DNA of 64,000 bases from Antrihabitans stalagmiti (GCF_016482825.1 NZ_JAEMNV010000004.1:461655-525654); one strand, 5' to 3'; shown: positions 35,325 through 47,255, counted from the first letter of the stretch. The notes: generated by a model from the sequence alone, not told the origin. Made by a program: numbers and translations.

Positions 35325-36707
35325 TCAGAAGCCCGGCATCGCGCCGCGCAGAGCTTCGCCGAGATCGGCGACCGGAATCGCTTTGATTCCCGCAGGAATC
35401 GGCCCGTGGTCGAGGGGGACTACCGCTTGGGTGAAGCCGAGGCGCTGAGCTTCGGCCAAGCGGCGGCCGATGTTGGAGACCCGACGCACCTCGCCCGTCA
35501 GGCCCACTTCGCCGATCACGATCGTGCCGGCCTGCACCGCCGTGGTTTCGAGTGTCGACGCGAGGGCAACCGCGATGGCGAGGTCTGCCGACGGCTCGGT
35601 CATTCGCATGCCCGCGACCGTGGAGACGTAGACCTCGTGCTTCGAGAAGTACTTTTTCGCCCGGCTCTCCAGGACCGCGAGCATCATCGCGACCCGGTTG
35701 TAGTCGAGACCGCTGACCGCCCGCCTGGGTGTCGGCATCTGCGAAGGTGTTGTGAGAGCTTGTATTTCGCCGAGCATCGGGCGCTTGCCGTCCATCGTGA
35801 CGGCGACTGCGGTACCGGGAACCGCGTTGGCGCGATTGTGCAGAAACAGCCCGGAAGGGTCGCTGATGCCCTCGATGCCGTCCTCGTGCAACTCGAAGCA
35901 ACCGACCTCGTCGGAGGCCCCGAAGCGGTTCTTGATGCCGCGCAGCATCCGCAGCGTCGAGTGCCGGTCTCCTTCGAAATTGAGCACGACGTCGACAAGA
36001 TGCTCCAGGGTCCGCGGACCCGCGACCGCGCCTTCCTTGGTGACGTGGCCGACCAGCAGCACGGCGATGCCTGAGGCTTTGGCAAGCGATGTCAACGCTG
36101 TCGTGACCGCGCGAACCTGGGTGACGCCGCCGATCACTCCGTCGACATCGGTGGCGGACATGGTCTGCACCGAGTCGACGATCACGAGTGTGGGTCCGAC
36201 CTGCTCGACATGGCCGAGGACGGTAGCTAGGTCGGACTCCGATGCCAGATAGACCCGTTCGTGGACCGCGCCGGTGCGGTCGGCGCGCAGGCGCACCTGC
36301 CCAGCGGATTCCTCGCCGGTCACGTAGAGGGCGCGTTCGCCCGCGGCACGTCTAGCCCACTGGTGAACGACTTCGAGCAGCAACGTGGACTTGCCTACAC
36401 CGGGTTCGCCGGCGAGTAGTACCACCGAACCAGGAACGATCCCGCCACCGAGAACCCGATCGAGCTCGCCGACCCCGGTGGGCAGCGCGATGTTCGTTTT
36501 GCCGTCGACCTGCGTTATCGGCGTTGCAGGGGTGGACGGCAGCATCGCTGCGCGTGGCGCGCCGATTCCGCGAGCTGTACCTACCGCGGCCAGTATCGGA
36601 ACCTCGTCGACCGAACCCCAGGTACCGCAGTCAGGGCATTTGCCGACCCATTTTGCGACCGTGTGCTGACAGGACGAGCAGCGATAGCTCGATTTCGGTT
36701 TGGCCAC
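35325..36707 (-). CDS. radA: RadA (Sms), recombination ATPase
   Basis: 460 residues from GTG 36707 ([13 protein letters not shown]). A start further upstream at 36737 would fall inside a hairpin terminator, and RadA proteins normally begin near the zinc finger. C4 zinc finger [18 protein letters not shown], Walker [10 protein letters not shown] near 100, the RadA motif KNRFG, and a C-terminal Lon-like domain. RadA is a DnaB-type helicase aiding branch migration in recombination. TAGGCT (complement of 36715-36720) lies seven bases before the GTG, so its message is probably leaderless. Confidence 0.95.
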   Translation of the reverse strand: MAKPKSSYRCSSCQHTVAKWVGKCPDCGTWGSVDEVPILAAVGTARGIGAPRAAMLPSTPATPITQVDGKTNIALPTGVGELDRVLGGGIVPGSVVLLAGEPGVGKSTLLLEVVHQWARRAAGERALYVTGEESAGQVRLRADRTGAVHERVYLASESDLATVLGHVEQVGPTLVIVDSVQTMSATDVDGVIGGVTQVRAVTTALTSLAKASGIAVLLVGHVTKEGAVAGPRTLEHLVDVVLNFEGDRHSTLRMLRGIKNRFGASDEVGCFELHEDGIEGISDPSGLFLHNRANAVPGTAVAVTMDGKRPMLGEIQALTTPSQMPTPRRAVSGLDYNRVAMMLAVLESRAKKYFSKHEVYVSTVAGMRMTEPSADLAIAVALASTLETTAVQAGTIVIGEVGLTGEVRRVSNIGRRLAEAQRLGFTQAVVPLDHGPIPAGIKAIPVADLGEALRGAMPGF

Positions 36708-36714
36708 GTTCGGG

Positions 36715-36720
36715 AGCCTA
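36715..36720 (-). promoter_or_regulatory. -10 element TAGGCT of radA
   Basis: TAGGCT on the minus strand is seven bases from GTG 36707, with no ribosome site. It lies just after the lpqE terminator. Confidence 0.5.
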
Positions 36721-36723
36721 GGT

Positions 36724-36748
36724 CCGCCGTCCGACAATCGGACGGCGG
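36724..36748 (-). terminator. Terminator between lpqE and radA
   Basis: Perfect 11-bp arms CCGCCGTCCGA / TCGGACGGCGG around CAA, 26 bases past the lpqE stop. T-run is absent. It separates the lpqE message from the radA promoter. Confidence 0.6.
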
Positions 36749-36773
36749 CGTGCCGGGTGTGAGCCCAGGGGAA

Positions 36774-37424
36774 CTAGTGGCCGCCCTCGGCCTCTTGCCC
36801 GCCTGCTGAACCGTGCTCTTCGGTAAGCCCCGATTTCTCGGTCTCGATCCGTTCGGCTGCGGCGGCATCGACAGGAACGTTGATCGTGATGTCGCCTGCT
36901 TCTGCGAAGGTGAACGTGACCGCGACGGTCAGCCCGGGGGAGACGCTGCGCTTCAGATCGTTGATCTCGACCACGAGCTTCGTCTTACGTACGGTCGCCT
37001 GCTCGGACGCTGTGGAGGGTGCCGTCGATTCCGACTCCGACTCCGATGCCAGAGCAGTCGGCGGCACGGCCTCGATTGCTGCCTGCGGGTCGAGCTCTGG
37101 CGTGGCCTCCGGCTTGATCGTGACCGACCCTGCGTCCGAGGTGATCTTCTCCAGCTTGTCGGCTTTGTCCTCGCTGGTGTTGACCACGAAGAACGCGAGG
37201 GCAGCCTTGCCGCCCTCGGCATTGGAGTAATCAGCGCTCGGATACAGCACGTGAAGGTTGCGCAGCGAGATGGGGCCCAGTTCTCCTGCGCTGCCGTTCA
37301 CCGCTGCGACCTGCGTGGTCATCTGTGAGATCTGGCCCGAGCCGCAGCCGACGAGGGCGAGCGTCGTGCCCGCGGCGAGCGCAATGAGTGCGGCGACGCG
37401 ACGTGTGGGCGCTACGGTCTTCAC
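36774..37424 (-). CDS. lpqE: LpqE-like lipoprotein
   Basis: 216 residues from GTG 37424 with GGAGG upstream. Lipoprotein signal with lipobox LVGC (Cys near 27). The exported part has a copper-chaperone-like (PCuAC/DUF461-type) beta domain: GPISLRNLHVLYPS, ALAFFVVNTSE and VVEINDLKRSVSPGLTVAVTFTFAEAGDITINVPV. A Ser/Glu-rich insertion (about 125-145) and an acidic Gly/His tail follow. It is the neighbour of radA as in M. tuberculosis Rv3584. Metal binding is inferred only. Confidence 0.85.
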   Translation of the reverse strand: MKTVAPTRRVAALIALAAGTTLALVGCGSGQISQMTTQVAAVNGSAGELGPISLRNLHVLYPSADYSNAEGGKAALAFFVVNTSEDKADKLEKITSDAGSVTIKPEATPELDPQAAIEAVPPTALASESESESTAPSTASEQATVRKTKLVVEINDLKRSVSPGLTVAVTFTFAEAGDITINVPVDAAAAERIETEKSGLTEEHGSAGGQEAEGGH

Positions 37425-37673
37425 GGGGGTCCTCCATCGAGTTCTGACGTTGGGGGCGTGGGTACTCTCGCTCCAACCACGCAGCGTAGTAGTCCACTGC
37501 AGAGCCTAAGCCGCTGGGCCGGTTCCGTAACGGAGAACGCGACCATTTCTCTGTAGCCGGGAACCTGTTCCGGCACAGCACAATGCACGTATCGCCGCCT
37601 GTGTCAACCCCCACGATCAGGTCGCGATGCCCCTGACCTGCACCGTTGATCCCACCGCCCGATTGCGCCGTGT

Positions 37674-38195
<522 letters not shown>

Positions 38196-38267
38196 TTCGT
38201 TCAGGACAGTGATTTTCAGAGCAATGTCCGCTGAAGGAACATCGTTCCTGGACTTGGCAGTACGCCT

Positions 38268-38990
38268 GTGACCACAGCATCCGGCGGCCGCGTTGTCGCA
38301 TTGGTACCCGCGGCCGGCCGGGGCGTTCGCCTCGGTGAACAAACGCCCAAGGCGTTTGTCACCCTCGCGGGCACGTCGATGATGCGGCTTTCCGTCGACG
38401 GTCTGCTCGCCTCCGGCGTTGTCGACCATGTCGTCGTCGTTGCACCCGCCGAATTGATCGGTGCGGCCGTTGCGCTGCTTCCAGCCGGTGTACAGGTTGT
38501 CGAAGGTGGCGCCGAGCGTATCGATTCGGTGCGCGCCGGAATCGCCGCGGCACCCGATGCCGACATCTACCTCGTGCACGATGCCGCACGGGCTTTGACA
38601 CCGACCAGCTTGATCGCGCGCGTCGTCGCGGAACTGCGTAGCGGTCGCAAGGCTGTGGTTCCCGCTTTGGAAGTCACCGACACCATCAAAACCGTCGACA
38701 TTCTCGGTGGCGTGACGGGAACTCCGAAGCGCAGCGAGTTGCGCGGGATTCAAACACCGCAGGGGTTCGACGCCGCACTGATGCGTCGCGCATACGAGGC
38801 GGCGTCGGCCGACGACCCAGCGACAGACGACGCGGGACTTGTCGAGCGGCTCGGCGAGCGCGTGCGGACGATCCCCGGCGACCCGCTCGCTTTCAAGATC
38901 ACCACCCAACTCGACCTCACCTTGGCTCGGGCACTGACTGCAGCAACAACGAAACCAGCAACGAACACTGCCGACGAGGGGTTGGGATGA
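38268..38990 (+). CDS. ispD: 2-C-methyl-D-erythritol 4-phosphate cytidylyltransferase
   Basis: 240 residues, third enzyme of the MEP isoprenoid route. It joins CTP and MEP. The nucleotide loop is [18 protein letters not shown] (about 13-30), with VHDAARAL near 104 and GIQTPQGF near 162. Start GTG 38268. Its stop overlaps the ispF start (ATGA), so they are translated together. Order carD-ispD-ispF is conserved in mycobacteria. Confidence 0.96.
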   Translation: MTTASGGRVVALVPAAGRGVRLGEQTPKAFVTLAGTSMMRLSVDGLLASGVVDHVVVVAPAELIGAAVALLPAGVQVVEGGAERIDSVRAGIAAAPDADIYLVHDAARALTPTSLIARVVAELRSGRKAVVPALEVTDTIKTVDILGGVTGTPKRSELRGIQTPQGFDAALMRRAYEAASADDPATDDAGLVERLGERVRTIPGDPLAFKITTQLDLTLARALTAATTKPATNTADEGLG

Positions 38991-39463
38991 GAGTCGGAAT
39001 CGGTACCGATGTGCATCCGATCGAACCTGGCAGGCCGTGTTGGATGGCCGGACTGCTGTTCGAGAACGCAGACGGTTGTTCCGGTCATTCCGACGGCGAC
39101 GTCGCGGTCCACGCATTGTGCGACGCCTTGTTGTCGGCTGGTGGGTTGGGCGATCTGGGAGCGGTTTTCGGTACCGGTCGGCCGGAGTGGGCCGGAGTGA
39201 GTGGCGCTGCGATGTTGACCGAGGTCCGCAGGTTGCTTGCCGAGCAAGGCTTCATTGTCGGAAACGCCGCGGTTCAGGTGATCGGGAACAGTCCCAAGAT
39301 CGGCCCACGGCGAGCCGAGGCGCAGGACGCACTGTCTGCCCTGCTCGGTGCTCCTGTTTCGGTTTCGGCCACTACCACGGACGGCCTTGGTTTGACAGGC
39401 CGCGGCGAGGGCATAGCCGCTGTGGCGACGGCATTGATAACGGTGGCATCGCCGGTCGCGTGA
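38987..39463 (+). CDS. ispF: 2-C-methyl-D-erythritol 2,4-cyclodiphosphate synthase
   Basis: 158 residues. Zinc-site residues are in [10 protein letters not shown] (Asp8, His10) and [16 protein letters not shown] (His near 42). It cyclises CDP-ME 2-phosphate in the MEP route as a trimer. It overlaps ispD by four bases. In M. tuberculosis cysS follows directly; here a conservon of about 5 kb lies between. Confidence 0.96.
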   Translation: MRVGIGTDVHPIEPGRPCWMAGLLFENADGCSGHSDGDVAVHALCDALLSAGGLGDLGAVFGTGRPEWAGVSGAAMLTEVRRLLAEQGFIVGNAAVQVIGNSPKIGPRRAEAQDALSALLGAPVSVSATTTDGLGLTGRGEGIAAVATALITVASPVA

Positions 39464-39763
39464 TCGCGGGAAGACACCTCTGAACAGGCATGTTCGCGGG
39501 TTTGACGCGATCCGATCGGCCTGATTCAGCAACTCGCTAGTTACCGATACGTGATCAAGTCGCAGCACATCTGCGGCTGCGTCGTTACGTAATAGATGCG
39601 AAGTTGTGACCCGTGGTCTATGCTCCCTTTCACCGGTGTGTCGCACGTCTCACCCCTCGAATCCGGGGCGTGCGACAGACCGGCAGCTATTCGCCGCGAA
39701 CGTCCTTCAACTGCTCTGCAGGCCAGAAGCACAGAAGACCTGCTATCGAACGGGTGGTAACTC
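39464..39763 (+). other. Intergenic region before the conservon, with hairpin
   Basis: No gene is seen in these 300 bases. TATGCT (39619-39624) is a possible -10. A hairpin with 9-bp outer arms TGTCGCACG (39639-39647) and CGTGCGACA (39669-39677), plus inner CCCC/GGGG, would lie at the start of the leader, about 87 bases before the cvnA ATG. It could be a regulatory leader structure or an attenuator. Confidence 0.4.
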
Positions 39764-42442
39764 ATGGTTGTCGATGAACCAGACGCCGTCACCAACGACG
39801 AACCTCGAACTGTGCCGGCCTGGTCGGTAGCGGCGTGGCCGCTGCGGTGGAAGGTTGCCGCGATCTTGATTCTGCCTGTTGTGCTGGCTATGACGCTCGG
39901 CGCACTTCGAGTCCAATCGGAACTACGTGACGCCTCGCGGCTGAGTATCGCTGCGGACGACTCCGACATCGTTTCTCCCGCGGTCGAATTCATCGGTCGC
40001 ACAAACGATCTCGCCGTAGCGGCCGCAACGCGCACCGACGTAGCCTCGGCTACCGCTCGTTTCGACGAGATCGCAACACGATTCGGCGAATTGATCAGGT
40101 CCGGCGAATTCGAAACCAGCGTCGCCGCCGACTTCGCAACGGCGACAACAACTGCTGACTCCCTGCGTAAGTTGGTGTCGGCAGGTGCAGCGCCGGTTTC
40201 GCAGTTGGCTCAACTCTCCGACGACGTCACTGCGAGCACGTCGGCGGCACTCACGTCCACGATGCGATCGATCGACGACGACGGCGTCCGGACTTTGGCC
40301 GACAGCTTGGCGGTCGCTCTTTCGGCGCAACGCTCGCTGACCACGCAGGAGGTGCTGGTCGAGTCCACCGACTTCGGTGACGACGTCGCGGTCCGCGTCC
40401 AGGTCGCTGCCGCTGCGGGAACCGAGACGGCTGCCCTCGACGAATTGGCACGACTCGGATCGACATCGGTCGACGTCAGTGCACTGCTGTCCGCTGTGCA
40501 GAACCGCAGAGATGCCTACAGCAGGCCGGGCGCGGCCGCCGTCGAGGCCAGCCAGTTCACGACGTCGGCCGAGTCGAGTGCCGAACAGTACGGCCAACTC
40601 ACCAGCGGACTCGGCACGGAACTGAGCGAGACCGTCCAGGGACGCGCCAACGACCTTCGGTCGGCGGCTTTGCGCGATGCGGCAATCGTGCTCGGCGCCG
40701 TCCTCGTAGCGCTTGCTCTTGCGCTCGCCGTCGGCCGGTCGCTGATCCGGTCGATCAGTACGTTGCGTCACGGGGCGCTTCAGGTTGCCAGGCTCCGACT
40801 GCCGGAAGAGATCGAACGCCTCGGTTCCAGTGGCGGCGTTCCGGTCATCACGGCCGTTCCGGTGCATACGAAGGAAGAGATCGGTCAACTCGCGAGGGCT
40901 GTCGACGACATTCACTACCAGGCCCTGCGCCTGGCGAGTGAGCGCGGCCAGCACCTGCAGATCGGCGACATGTTCGAAACGCTGTCCCGGCGCAGCCGTT
41001 CACTCGTCGAGGAGCAACTCTCCCTCATCGAGACGCTGGAACGCGACGAACAGGATCCCCAGCGGTTGGAGCATCTGTTCCGCCTCGATCACCTCACGAC
41101 CCGTATGCGACGCAATGGCGACAACCTTCTCGTCCTCGCGGACACGACCGAACGCAGTGGGCGGTTGGATCCGGTTCCGGTCGGCGATGTGCTGCGTGCC
41201 GCGATGTCGGAGGTCGAGGAGTATCGCCGCGTCGAGATCGGTCCGGGCACGGACGCCGCATTGACGGGTTCGGCCGCCGCGGATATCAGCCATCTGCTTG
41301 CCGAACTCATCGACAACGCATTGCGCTTCTCGCCACCCGACACGAACGTCGCGTTGACGGTGTCACGCGCTGTCGACGGCGGCATCCTCGTCGAGGTCGT
41401 CGACGGCGGGCTCGGGATGCCGGAGGCCGACCTGCGCGCTGCAAACGACAGGCTGTCGATGGGTGGCGAGGTTACGCCCGAAACTGCAAGGCGCATGGGA
41501 CTTTTCGTTGTCGGCCGGCTCGCCCGACGCCACGATGCGACAGTGCGGATTCGAAGTACATCTGGCCAGCACGGGCAGTCGGGTGTCACGGTCAGCGTGC
41601 ATCTTCCCGGCGCGCTGATCGCAGCGCCACGTGCCGTCGACCGCACCAACGGCCAGAACGCAGGCACACCGGTCCGCAGCAGTGCCATCGAATCTGCCGA
41701 CTTCTTCGGTGCTCGACGGGTCGCCGACAACACCGAACGCAAACCCGACGATGCGGTGTTCGCAGGCAGGATATCGACGCCTGTCGAACCTGCATCGGAT
41801 CCGACGTATTCGCCAGGTCTGCCGCGACGTTCACCGGGTGCGAGTGGTGTCAGTGCGGAATCGATGCTCAGGCCGATCGGGGTGACGCCGACCCCGGCAC
41901 CGGCGACGACATCGGACACCGGACGTCCCATTCAGTCGGAGACCTACGACTTCTTCAGCCCTAGGCCTGCCATCGACAATTCCGACGGCCAGCCCGCAGG
42001 CGATCCCGTCTGGCCCACGGTCGAGTTTCCGGTCCCGGATCCTGCCCCACCGGCTGTGTCTGTGGACGCCGAGCCGATGGCCGCGGCCGACGCTCCGCCG
42101 ATCTTCCAGCGCCTCACCTCGGAGTGGCTGCTCGAGACGACGCCAGGTGACTCGGGCGAGCGCAACTGGTCGACGCCAGCCGATACAGGTTGGTCGGCCG
42201 CGCAGCACGCCAGCGAAAGCAGGATCGACCGCTACACCGAATCCGGGCTTCCGTTGCGAGAGCGGGGCGCTCGCCTCGTTCCAGGTCACGCGCGCTGGAA
42301 TGCGAGCACCGGCGGCGGAACGATCCGGAACGTGCGTGATCCAGCAGAGGTTCGTGCACTACTCGACGAGCAGTTCGCAGGTGTCCGACAGGGACGGACC
42401 CGCACCGAAGAAGGCCGACACAGCCGCGAAGGAGACCGATGA
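39764..42442 (+). CDS. cvnA: Conservon sensor histidine kinase-like protein (CvnA)
   Basis: 892 residues. A first membrane helix at about 28-48 precedes an extracytoplasmic domain (about 50-300), a second helix near 308-326 and a HAMP region. A nitrate-sensor-type H-box [14 protein letters not shown] lies near 445, and an HATPase domain ([34 protein letters not shown]) lies near 515-620. A disordered 270-residue C-terminal tail follows. With the roadblock, DUF742 and GTPase genes it forms a conservon like Rv3365c-Rv3362c, a membrane signalling complex resembling a G-protein-coupled system. Confidence 0.9.
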   Translation: MVVDEPDAVTNDEPRTVPAWSVAAWPLRWKVAAILILPVVLAMTLGALRVQSELRDASRLSIAADDSDIVSPAVEFIGRTNDLAVAAATRTDVASATARFDEIATRFGELIRSGEFETSVAADFATATTTADSLRKLVSAGAAPVSQLAQLSDDVTASTSAALTSTMRSIDDDGVRTLADSLAVALSAQRSLTTQEVLVESTDFGDDVAVRVQVAAAAGTETAALDELARLGSTSVDVSALLSAVQNRRDAYSRPGAAAVEASQFTTSAESSAEQYGQLTSGLGTELSETVQGRANDLRSAALRDAAIVLGAVLVALALALAVGRSLIRSISTLRHGALQVARLRLPEEIERLGSSGGVPVITAVPVHTKEEIGQLARAVDDIHYQALRLASERGQHLQIGDMFETLSRRSRSLVEEQLSLIETLERDEQDPQRLEHLFRLDHLTTRMRRNGDNLLVLADTTERSGRLDPVPVGDVLRAAMSEVEEYRRVEIGPGTDAALTGSAAADISHLLAELIDNALRFSPPDTNVALTVSRAVDGGILVEVVDGGLGMPEADLRAANDRLSMGGEVTPETARRMGLFVVGRLARRHDATVRIRSTSGQHGQSGVTVSVHLPGALIAAPRAVDRTNGQNAGTPVRSSAIESADFFGARRVADNTERKPDDAVFAGRISTPVEPASDPTYSPGLPRRSPGASGVSAESMLRPIGVTPTPAPATTSDTGRPIQSETYDFFSPRPAIDNSDGQPAGDPVWPTVEFPVPDPAPPAVSVDAEPMAAADAPPIFQRLTSEWLLETTPGDSGERNWSTPADTGWSAAQHASESRIDRYTESGLPLRERGARLVPGHARWNASTGGGTIRNVRDPAEVRALLDEQFAGVRQGRTRTEEGRHSREGDR

Positions 42443-42858
42443 CAACCGGAACCAGGCCTACGACCGACCGCACGCTCGATTGGTTGGTATCGAACTTCGT
42501 ACGCGAGGTACCCGGCGTTTCGCACGCTGTTCTGGTATCCGCCGACGGACTGCTGATGGCAGCGAGCGCTCAGTTGCCGGTCGACCGCGCTGAGCAGCTT
42601 GCCGCGGTCACGTCGGGGCTTGCGAGTCTGTCGCACGGCGCAGCCAACCTGTTCGACGGTGGCACAGTTCTGCAATCGGTCGTCGAGATGCAGAACGGCT
42701 ACCTGCTGCTGATGAGCGTCGGTGACGGTTCGATACTTGCCACCCTCGCCTCGACCGCGGCCAAGATCGGCCAGGTCGGCTACGAGATGGCAGTTCTTGT
42801 CGACCGCGTCGGCAAGACGGTGCAGGCGTCTGCCCGTTCGCATCAGGGCGCTCGATGA
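42439..42858 (+). CDS. cvnB: Roadblock/LC7 domain protein (CvnB)
   Basis: 139 residues with one roadblock/LC7 domain ([28 protein letters not shown]..., [19 protein letters not shown]). These act as regulators (likely GTPase-activating) of the conservon small GTPase, as in MglB. ATG overlaps the cvnA stop (ATGA), with GAAGGAGA upstream. The stop likewise overlaps the cvnC start. Confidence 0.92.
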   Translation: MTTGTRPTTDRTLDWLVSNFVREVPGVSHAVLVSADGLLMAASAQLPVDRAEQLAAVTSGLASLSHGAANLFDGGTVLQSVVEMQNGYLLLMSVGDGSILATLASTAAKIGQVGYEMAVLVDRVGKTVQASARSHQGAR

Positions 42859-43232
42859 CGATGACCGTCAGTTCGTCGGCGGGGACTGGTGGACCGAACC
42901 TCGCGAGGCCGTACACCTTGACCGGCGGCCGGACGAGGTCGTCGATCGACCTGCCGCTCGAGGCAGCTCTGGAGACGACCGCGGAAGCCTCGTCCCACCA
43001 CTGGGCGCCAGGCGACCTACGCGCCGACATCGTCGAATTGTGCAAACGCAGTCCGTCCGTTGCCGAGGTCTCTGCTCTGCTTTCGATTCCGATCGGAGTC
43101 GCACGAGTACTGCTCGGCGACCTCGTTATGTCGTCGCATCTCCGAGTCCACGCCACACTCACCGAGCGTTCGACCGTTTCCGAACGCCGCATCCTGATCG
43201 AAAGGACCCTCGGTGGCCTTCTCGCACTCTGA
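42855..43232 (+). CDS. cvnC: DUF742 protein (CvnC)
   Basis: 125 residues. DUF742 pattern: [14 protein letters not shown] near the N-terminus and a winged-helix-like [38 protein letters not shown]742 proteins bridge sensor and GTPase in conservons. It overlaps cvnB by four bases, and its end overlaps cvnD by 20 bases, giving strict cotranslation. Confidence 0.92.
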   Translation: MTMTVSSSAGTGGPNLARPYTLTGGRTRSSIDLPLEAALETTAEASSHHWAPGDLRADIVELCKRSPSVAEVSALLSIPIGVARVLLGDLVMSSHLRVHATLTERSTVSERRILIERTLGGLLAL

Positions 43233-43794
43233 AAATCGTGGGGTCTCGTCGACCAAGATCGTCGTCGCCGGAGGTTTCGGCGTCGGCAAGACGACCTTCG
43301 TCGGTGCGGTGTCGGAGATCGTCCCGCTTCGGACCGAAGCGTTGGTGACCACGGCATCGGCAGGGATCGACAACGTCGACTCGACCCCGTCGAAGGCAAC
43401 GACGACGGTTGCCATGGACTTCGGCCGCATCACGATCGCAGACGATCTGGTGCTGTACCTGTTCGGCACACCGGGCCAGCGGCGCTTCTGGTTCATGTGG
43501 GACGACCTGGTCCGTGGGGCGATCGGGGCTGTCGTTCTCGTCGACACTCGCCGCCTGGACGACAGCTTCGCCGCGGTCGACTTCTTCGAGGCGCGGCAAC
43601 TGCCGTTTCTGGTCGCAGTCAACGAATTCGACGACTCGCCGCGGTATCCGGCAGAGGATCTGCGCGGTGCACTTGCGGTCGGGCCGCACGTTCCGATCAT
43701 CAGCATCGATGCGCGCAAACGCGAGTCGGCCAAGCGAGCCCTTGTCGCTGTCACCGAATACTCGCTCGATCGTCTTTCGACGATGGCGTTGTGA
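43213..43794 (+). CDS. cvnD: Conservon small GTPase (CvnD)
   Basis: 193 residues from GTG 43213. G1/P-loop GGFGVGKTT (about 20-28). The switch II region is LFGTPGQRRFWFMW, a Gly-Thr-Pro-Gly form usual in this group. The guanine-binding motif is AVNEFD, a variant of NKxD. Ras-like GTPase, the output switch of the conservon. Followed by 48 bases and an MHYT membrane protein. Confidence 0.92.
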   Translation: MAFSHSENRGVSSTKIVVAGGFGVGKTTFVGAVSEIVPLRTEALVTTASAGIDNVDSTPSKATTTVAMDFGRITIADDLVLYLFGTPGQRRFWFMWDDLVRGAIGAVVLVDTRRLDDSFAAVDFFEARQLPFLVAVNEFDDSPRYPAEDLRGALAVGPHVPIISIDARKRESAKRALVAVTEYSLDRLSTMAL

Positions 43795-43842
43795 ACTACC
43801 CGTCTCTGTAAGGCCGATCGACATCTCCTGTAAGGACAACCG

Positions 43843-44760
43843 ATGACAACGCTAGAGATTCTCGCCGAATCCCACACGCACAGCGTCTCCGATCATGTGC
43901 ACCACTTCGAGATGGGCAGTTGGCTCCTGATTCTGGCCTACATCGTTTCGGTGGCGGGGTCGGTCGTCGGGCTGGCCTGCACGCGGCGATCGGCGGACGC
44001 CGAGGTTCAGCGTGATCGGCTGCGCTGGCTGGCGATGGCGGCCGTCGCCATCGGTGGCGTTGCGATCTGGCTGATGCATTTCATCGCGATGCTCGGGTTC
44101 GCGGTACCTGGCAGTGTCATTCGCTACAACCTCGGCTGGACGTTCGCTTCGGCCGTGTTGTCGATCGGTGCGACGTTCCTTGGCCTGGTTGTTGTCGGTC
44201 GCACGGTCAACGTGCCGCGGTTGCTCGTTGGTGGCGTGATCATGGGACTTGCCGTCAACCTCATGCACTACACCGGGATGTGGGCGCTGCAGCTGCAGGG
44301 CGAGATCAGCTACAACAAGGTCTACGTGGGGCTGTCGATCGCGATCGCTGTCGTCGCTGCGACAGTCGCGCTGTGGTTCACCTTAGTGCTCGAATCGCTG
44401 TGGCTCCGCTTCGTTGCAGGTCTTGTGATGGGCGTTGCCGTTGTCGGCATGCACTTCACCGGTATGGCTGCCGTCAGCGTCGAGGTCGACCAGTCGGCCC
44501 CGATTCCGGGCGGGCTCGAGGTGTTCACGTTCCTCTTCCCGGTCTTCGTTGTCGGCCTGCTTGCCTTGGCCGTTCCGATCACGGCAGTGCTGATGGCACC
44601 CGATCGAGGCGCGATCGATCTGGAAGCCGAAGCCGATCGGCTGGCTGTCGAGTTGGCGAACGCGCGGCGCAGCGAAGCCGCCGCGATCGGTTCGGGTATC
44701 GGCGCGACTCCGCAGAACGGATCCGCACGGACGGCACCATCCGCGAGGGCGAGCGTCTGA
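43843..44760 (+). CDS. MHYT-domain membrane sensor protein
   Basis: 305 residues, seven membrane helices. Three MHYT-type motifs, MHFIAM, MHYTGM and MHFTGM, lie near residues 84, 144 and 205. These His/Met residues are proposed to hold copper and sense oxygen, CO or NO. Unlike many MHYT proteins, it has no GGDEF/EAL output domain, only a short cytoplasmic tail with a Ser/Ala-rich end. Placed right after cvnD with AAGGA before its ATG, it may feed signals into the conservon. Confidence 0.85.
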   Translation: MTTLEILAESHTHSVSDHVHHFEMGSWLLILAYIVSVAGSVVGLACTRRSADAEVQRDRLRWLAMAAVAIGGVAIWLMHFIAMLGFAVPGSVIRYNLGWTFASAVLSIGATFLGLVVVGRTVNVPRLLVGGVIMGLAVNLMHYTGMWALQLQGEISYNKVYVGLSIAIAVVAATVALWFTLVLESLWLRFVAGLVMGVAVVGMHFTGMAAVSVEVDQSAPIPGGLEVFTFLFPVFVVGLLALAVPITAVLMAPDRGAIDLEAEADRLAVELANARRSEAAAIGSGIGATPQNGSARTAPSARASV

Positions 44761-44808
44761 TCTGCGCGACCACATCGCCCATCGGTCCGTCGGACCGAAA
44801 GGGCCAGG

Positions 44809-44814
44809 TAGAAT
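44809..44814 (+). promoter_or_regulatory. cysS: -10 element TAGAAT of cysS
   Basis: TAGAAT sits eight bases before GTG 44823 and no ribosome site is present. A small CGGTCC-GTC-GGACCG hairpin (44783-44797) upstream may end the MHYT message. Confidence 0.5.
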
Positions 44815-44822
44815 CGCTCGTC

Positions 44823-46247
44823 GTGACCCTGCGCCTGTTCGACACCGAGACGCGGACCTTGCGGGAATTCGTTCCCCGGGTCCCCGGCCACGCGTCGATA
44901 TACCTGTGTGGAGCAACGGTTCAGGGCGAACCACATATCGGCCACGTACGTAGCGGCGTCGCATTCGACGTGCTGCGGCGCTGGCTGACAGCTCACGGCA
45001 CCGACGTAGCTTTCATCCGCAACGTCACCGACATCGACGACAAGATCCTCAACAAGGCCGCCGCCGCGGGCAGGCCATGGTGGGAATGGGCGACCACGTT
45101 CGAGCGGGCTTTCGACGACGCGTACTGCCGTCTCGGAGTGTTACCGCCGTCGATCGAACCTCGTGCGACCGGGCATGTTCCGCAGATGATCGAGATGATG
45201 CAGCGTCTGATCGACAACGGTCACGCGTATGCGTCGGAAGGCAACGTCTACTTCGACGTGCGCAGCTACCCGGACTACGGTCGCCTGTCCGGTCACAAGC
45301 TCGACGACGTGCACCAGGGCGAGAGCGCGGGCGAAGGCAAACGCGACGCTCGCGACTTCACACTGTGGAAGACGGCGAAGCCAGGCGAGCCGTCATGGGC
45401 GACACCGTGGGGACGAGGCCGTCCCGGGTGGCATCTCGAATGCTCGGCGATGGCCGAGTTCTATCTGGGCCCCGAGTTCGATATCCATTGCGGTGGTTTG
45501 GATCTGGTGTTCCCGCACCACGAAAACGAGATCGCGCAAGCGAAATGCGCAGGCGACGCCTTCGCTCGTTACTGGCTGCACAACGGCTGGGTCACCATGG
45601 GCGGGGAGAAGATGTCGAAGTCTCTCGGCAACGTGCTCTCGGTACCCAATGTGCTCGAAAACGTTCGGCCACAAGAACTTCGGTACTACCTCGGCAGCGC
45701 GCACTACCGCTCGATGCTCGAGTACTCCGACAATGCGCTCGAAGTCGCGGCCAAGTCGTATCAGGGTGTCGAAGCCTTTGTCTTGAAGGTGCGTGATCGG
45801 GCGGGGGACCTGCCCGTCGGCAAGTGGACAGACGCCTTCGCCGCGGCACTCGACGACGACCTCGGCGTGCCGAAAGCTCTTGCGGAGATTCATGGTTCGG
45901 TATCGGACGGCAACAAGGCGCTCGATGCGGGCGACCTCGCGGCCGCCGTCGACATTGCCGGCCAGGTGCGGGCGATGCTGCAGATCCTCGGTATCGACCC
46001 GCTGGACCCGCACTGGGCGGATGGCTCGGACAACAGTGCTGCAACGGCTGCGCTGGACGTGCTTGTGAAAGCAGAGTTGAACCGCCGCCAGCAGGCGCGG
46101 GCGGACAAGAATTGGGCGGTTGCAGACGAGGTCCGCGACCGCTTGACCGAAGCGGGAGTCGAAGTCACCGACACCCCGAACGGGCCTGAGTGGACTCTGA
46201 AGTCGGGCCACAAGGTGCACTCGATGCGAGAAGGAAATTTGAACTGA
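44823..46247 (+). CDS. cysS: Cysteinyl-tRNA synthetase
   Basis: 474 residues from GTG 44823. Longer in-frame starts extend back into the MHYT gene and are rejected. The class I signatures are PHIGH (about 38-42, in [18 protein letters not shown], with zinc ligand Cys) and KMSKS near 265. Zinc ligands continue in GWHLECSAM and [10 protein letters not shown]. It charges tRNA-Cys. GATVQGEP differs slightly from the common GPTVYDYAHIGH. It overlaps rlmB by one base (TGATG), an operon conserved in mycobacteria. Confidence 0.95.
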   Translation: MTLRLFDTETRTLREFVPRVPGHASIYLCGATVQGEPHIGHVRSGVAFDVLRRWLTAHGTDVAFIRNVTDIDDKILNKAAAAGRPWWEWATTFERAFDDAYCRLGVLPPSIEPRATGHVPQMIEMMQRLIDNGHAYASEGNVYFDVRSYPDYGRLSGHKLDDVHQGESAGEGKRDARDFTLWKTAKPGEPSWATPWGRGRPGWHLECSAMAEFYLGPEFDIHCGGLDLVFPHHENEIAQAKCAGDAFARYWLHNGWVTMGGEKMSKSLGNVLSVPNVLENVRPQELRYYLGSAHYRSMLEYSDNALEVAAKSYQGVEAFVLKVRDRAGDLPVGKWTDAFAAALDDDLGVPKALAEIHGSVSDGNKALDAGDLAAAVDIAGQVRAMLQILGIDPLDPHWADGSDNSAATAALDVLVKAELNRRQQARADKNWAVADEVRDRLTEAGVEVTDTPNGPEWTLKSGHKVHSMREGNLN

Positions 46248-47212
46248 TGGCCGGAAACTCCAGCAGGCGCGGCGCAATCCGCAAGACCGGCACCAAAAAA
46301 GGTCAGGTTGTCGGGTCCGGCGGCCAGCGGCGGCGTGGTCTGGAGGCTCGGGGTGCAACACCGCCCGCAGTCGAACGCACGAAGCATCCCGCGTCGAAGC
46401 GTGCGCGAGCGGCAGCCAAGGCCGCACCGACACGTGGGGGAGCTCGCACCGCGGGACGTAAGGCAGAGGACGGTCCGGAGACTGTGCTCGGTCGCAACCC
46501 CGTCGTCGAATGCCTGCGAGCAGGAGTGCCCGCGACGGCGCTGTGGGTAGCGACCGGAACCGAGAGTGACGACCGGCTGAAGGAAGCCGTGCAGCGGGCC
46601 GCCGACGCAGGCATCTCGATCCTCGAGGTGCCACGCACCGACCTGGATCGCTTGAGCGCCAACGGCTTACATCAGGGGATTGCTCTTCAGGTCCCGCCGT
46701 ACCGCTACGCCCATCCTGACGATTTGCTGTCGTCGGCCAGGTCGGCCGCGGAACCGGCTCTGCTTGTCGCGCTTGACAACATCACCGATCCACGAAACCT
46801 CGGCGCCGTCGTTCGGTCCGTCGCCGCGTTCGGTGGCCACGGTGTGTTGATTCCGCAACGCAGAAGCGCGAGTGTCACTGCGGTGGCCTGGCGGACGAGT
46901 GCGGGTGCCGCGGCGCGCCTTCCTGTCGCGCGGGCGACGAACTTGACTCGGACACTGAAGGATTGGCAGAACAAGGGGGTCACGATCGTCGGCCTCGACG
47001 CCGGTGGCGACACCACGCTCGACGAGTTCGACGGGTCTGGTCCGGTGTGCATCGTCGTCGGTTCCGAGGGTAAGGGGCTCTCTCGCCTCGTCCGCGAGAC
47101 CTGCGACGCTGTGCTCAGCATTCCGATGGCCGGTGACGTCGAATCGCTCAACGCCTCGGTGGCGGCAGGTGTCGTACTTGCCGATCTAGCCAGGCAACGA
47201 CGAACTCGTTGA
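46247..47212 (+). CDS. rlmB: 23S rRNA 2'-O-methyltransferase, TrmH/SpoU family
   Basis: 321 residues from ATG 46247 with AAGGAA upstream. A basic, disordered N-terminus (about 1-75) is followed by the RNA 2'-O-ribose methyltransferase substrate-binding domain ([20 protein letters not shown]) and the SPOUT knot: [33 protein letters not shown] and [18 protein letters not shown]. Likely modifies G2251-type ribose in 23S rRNA, but other targets of this family cannot be excluded. It shares the cysS operon. Confidence 0.9.
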   Translation: MAGNSSRRGAIRKTGTKKGQVVGSGGQRRRGLEARGATPPAVERTKHPASKRARAAAKAAPTRGGARTAGRKAEDGPETVLGRNPVVECLRAGVPATALWVATGTESDDRLKEAVQRAADAGISILEVPRTDLDRLSANGLHQGIALQVPPYRYAHPDDLLSSARSAAEPALLVALDNITDPRNLGAVVRSVAAFGGHGVLIPQRRSASVTAVAWRTSAGAAARLPVARATNLTRTLKDWQNKGVTIVGLDAGGDTTLDEFDGSGPVCIVVGSEGKGLSRLVRETCDAVLSIPMAGDVESLNASVAAGVVLADLARQRRTR

Positions 47213-47255
47213 GCTACGGATTGCGATTACGGCTCCGATTCTGGACTATTTACCC

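Noticed and set aside
44280-44822. N-terminal extension of cysS into the MHYT gene
   Set aside because: CysS proteins begin just before the zinc/HIGH region, and a -10 element lies at 44809-44814.
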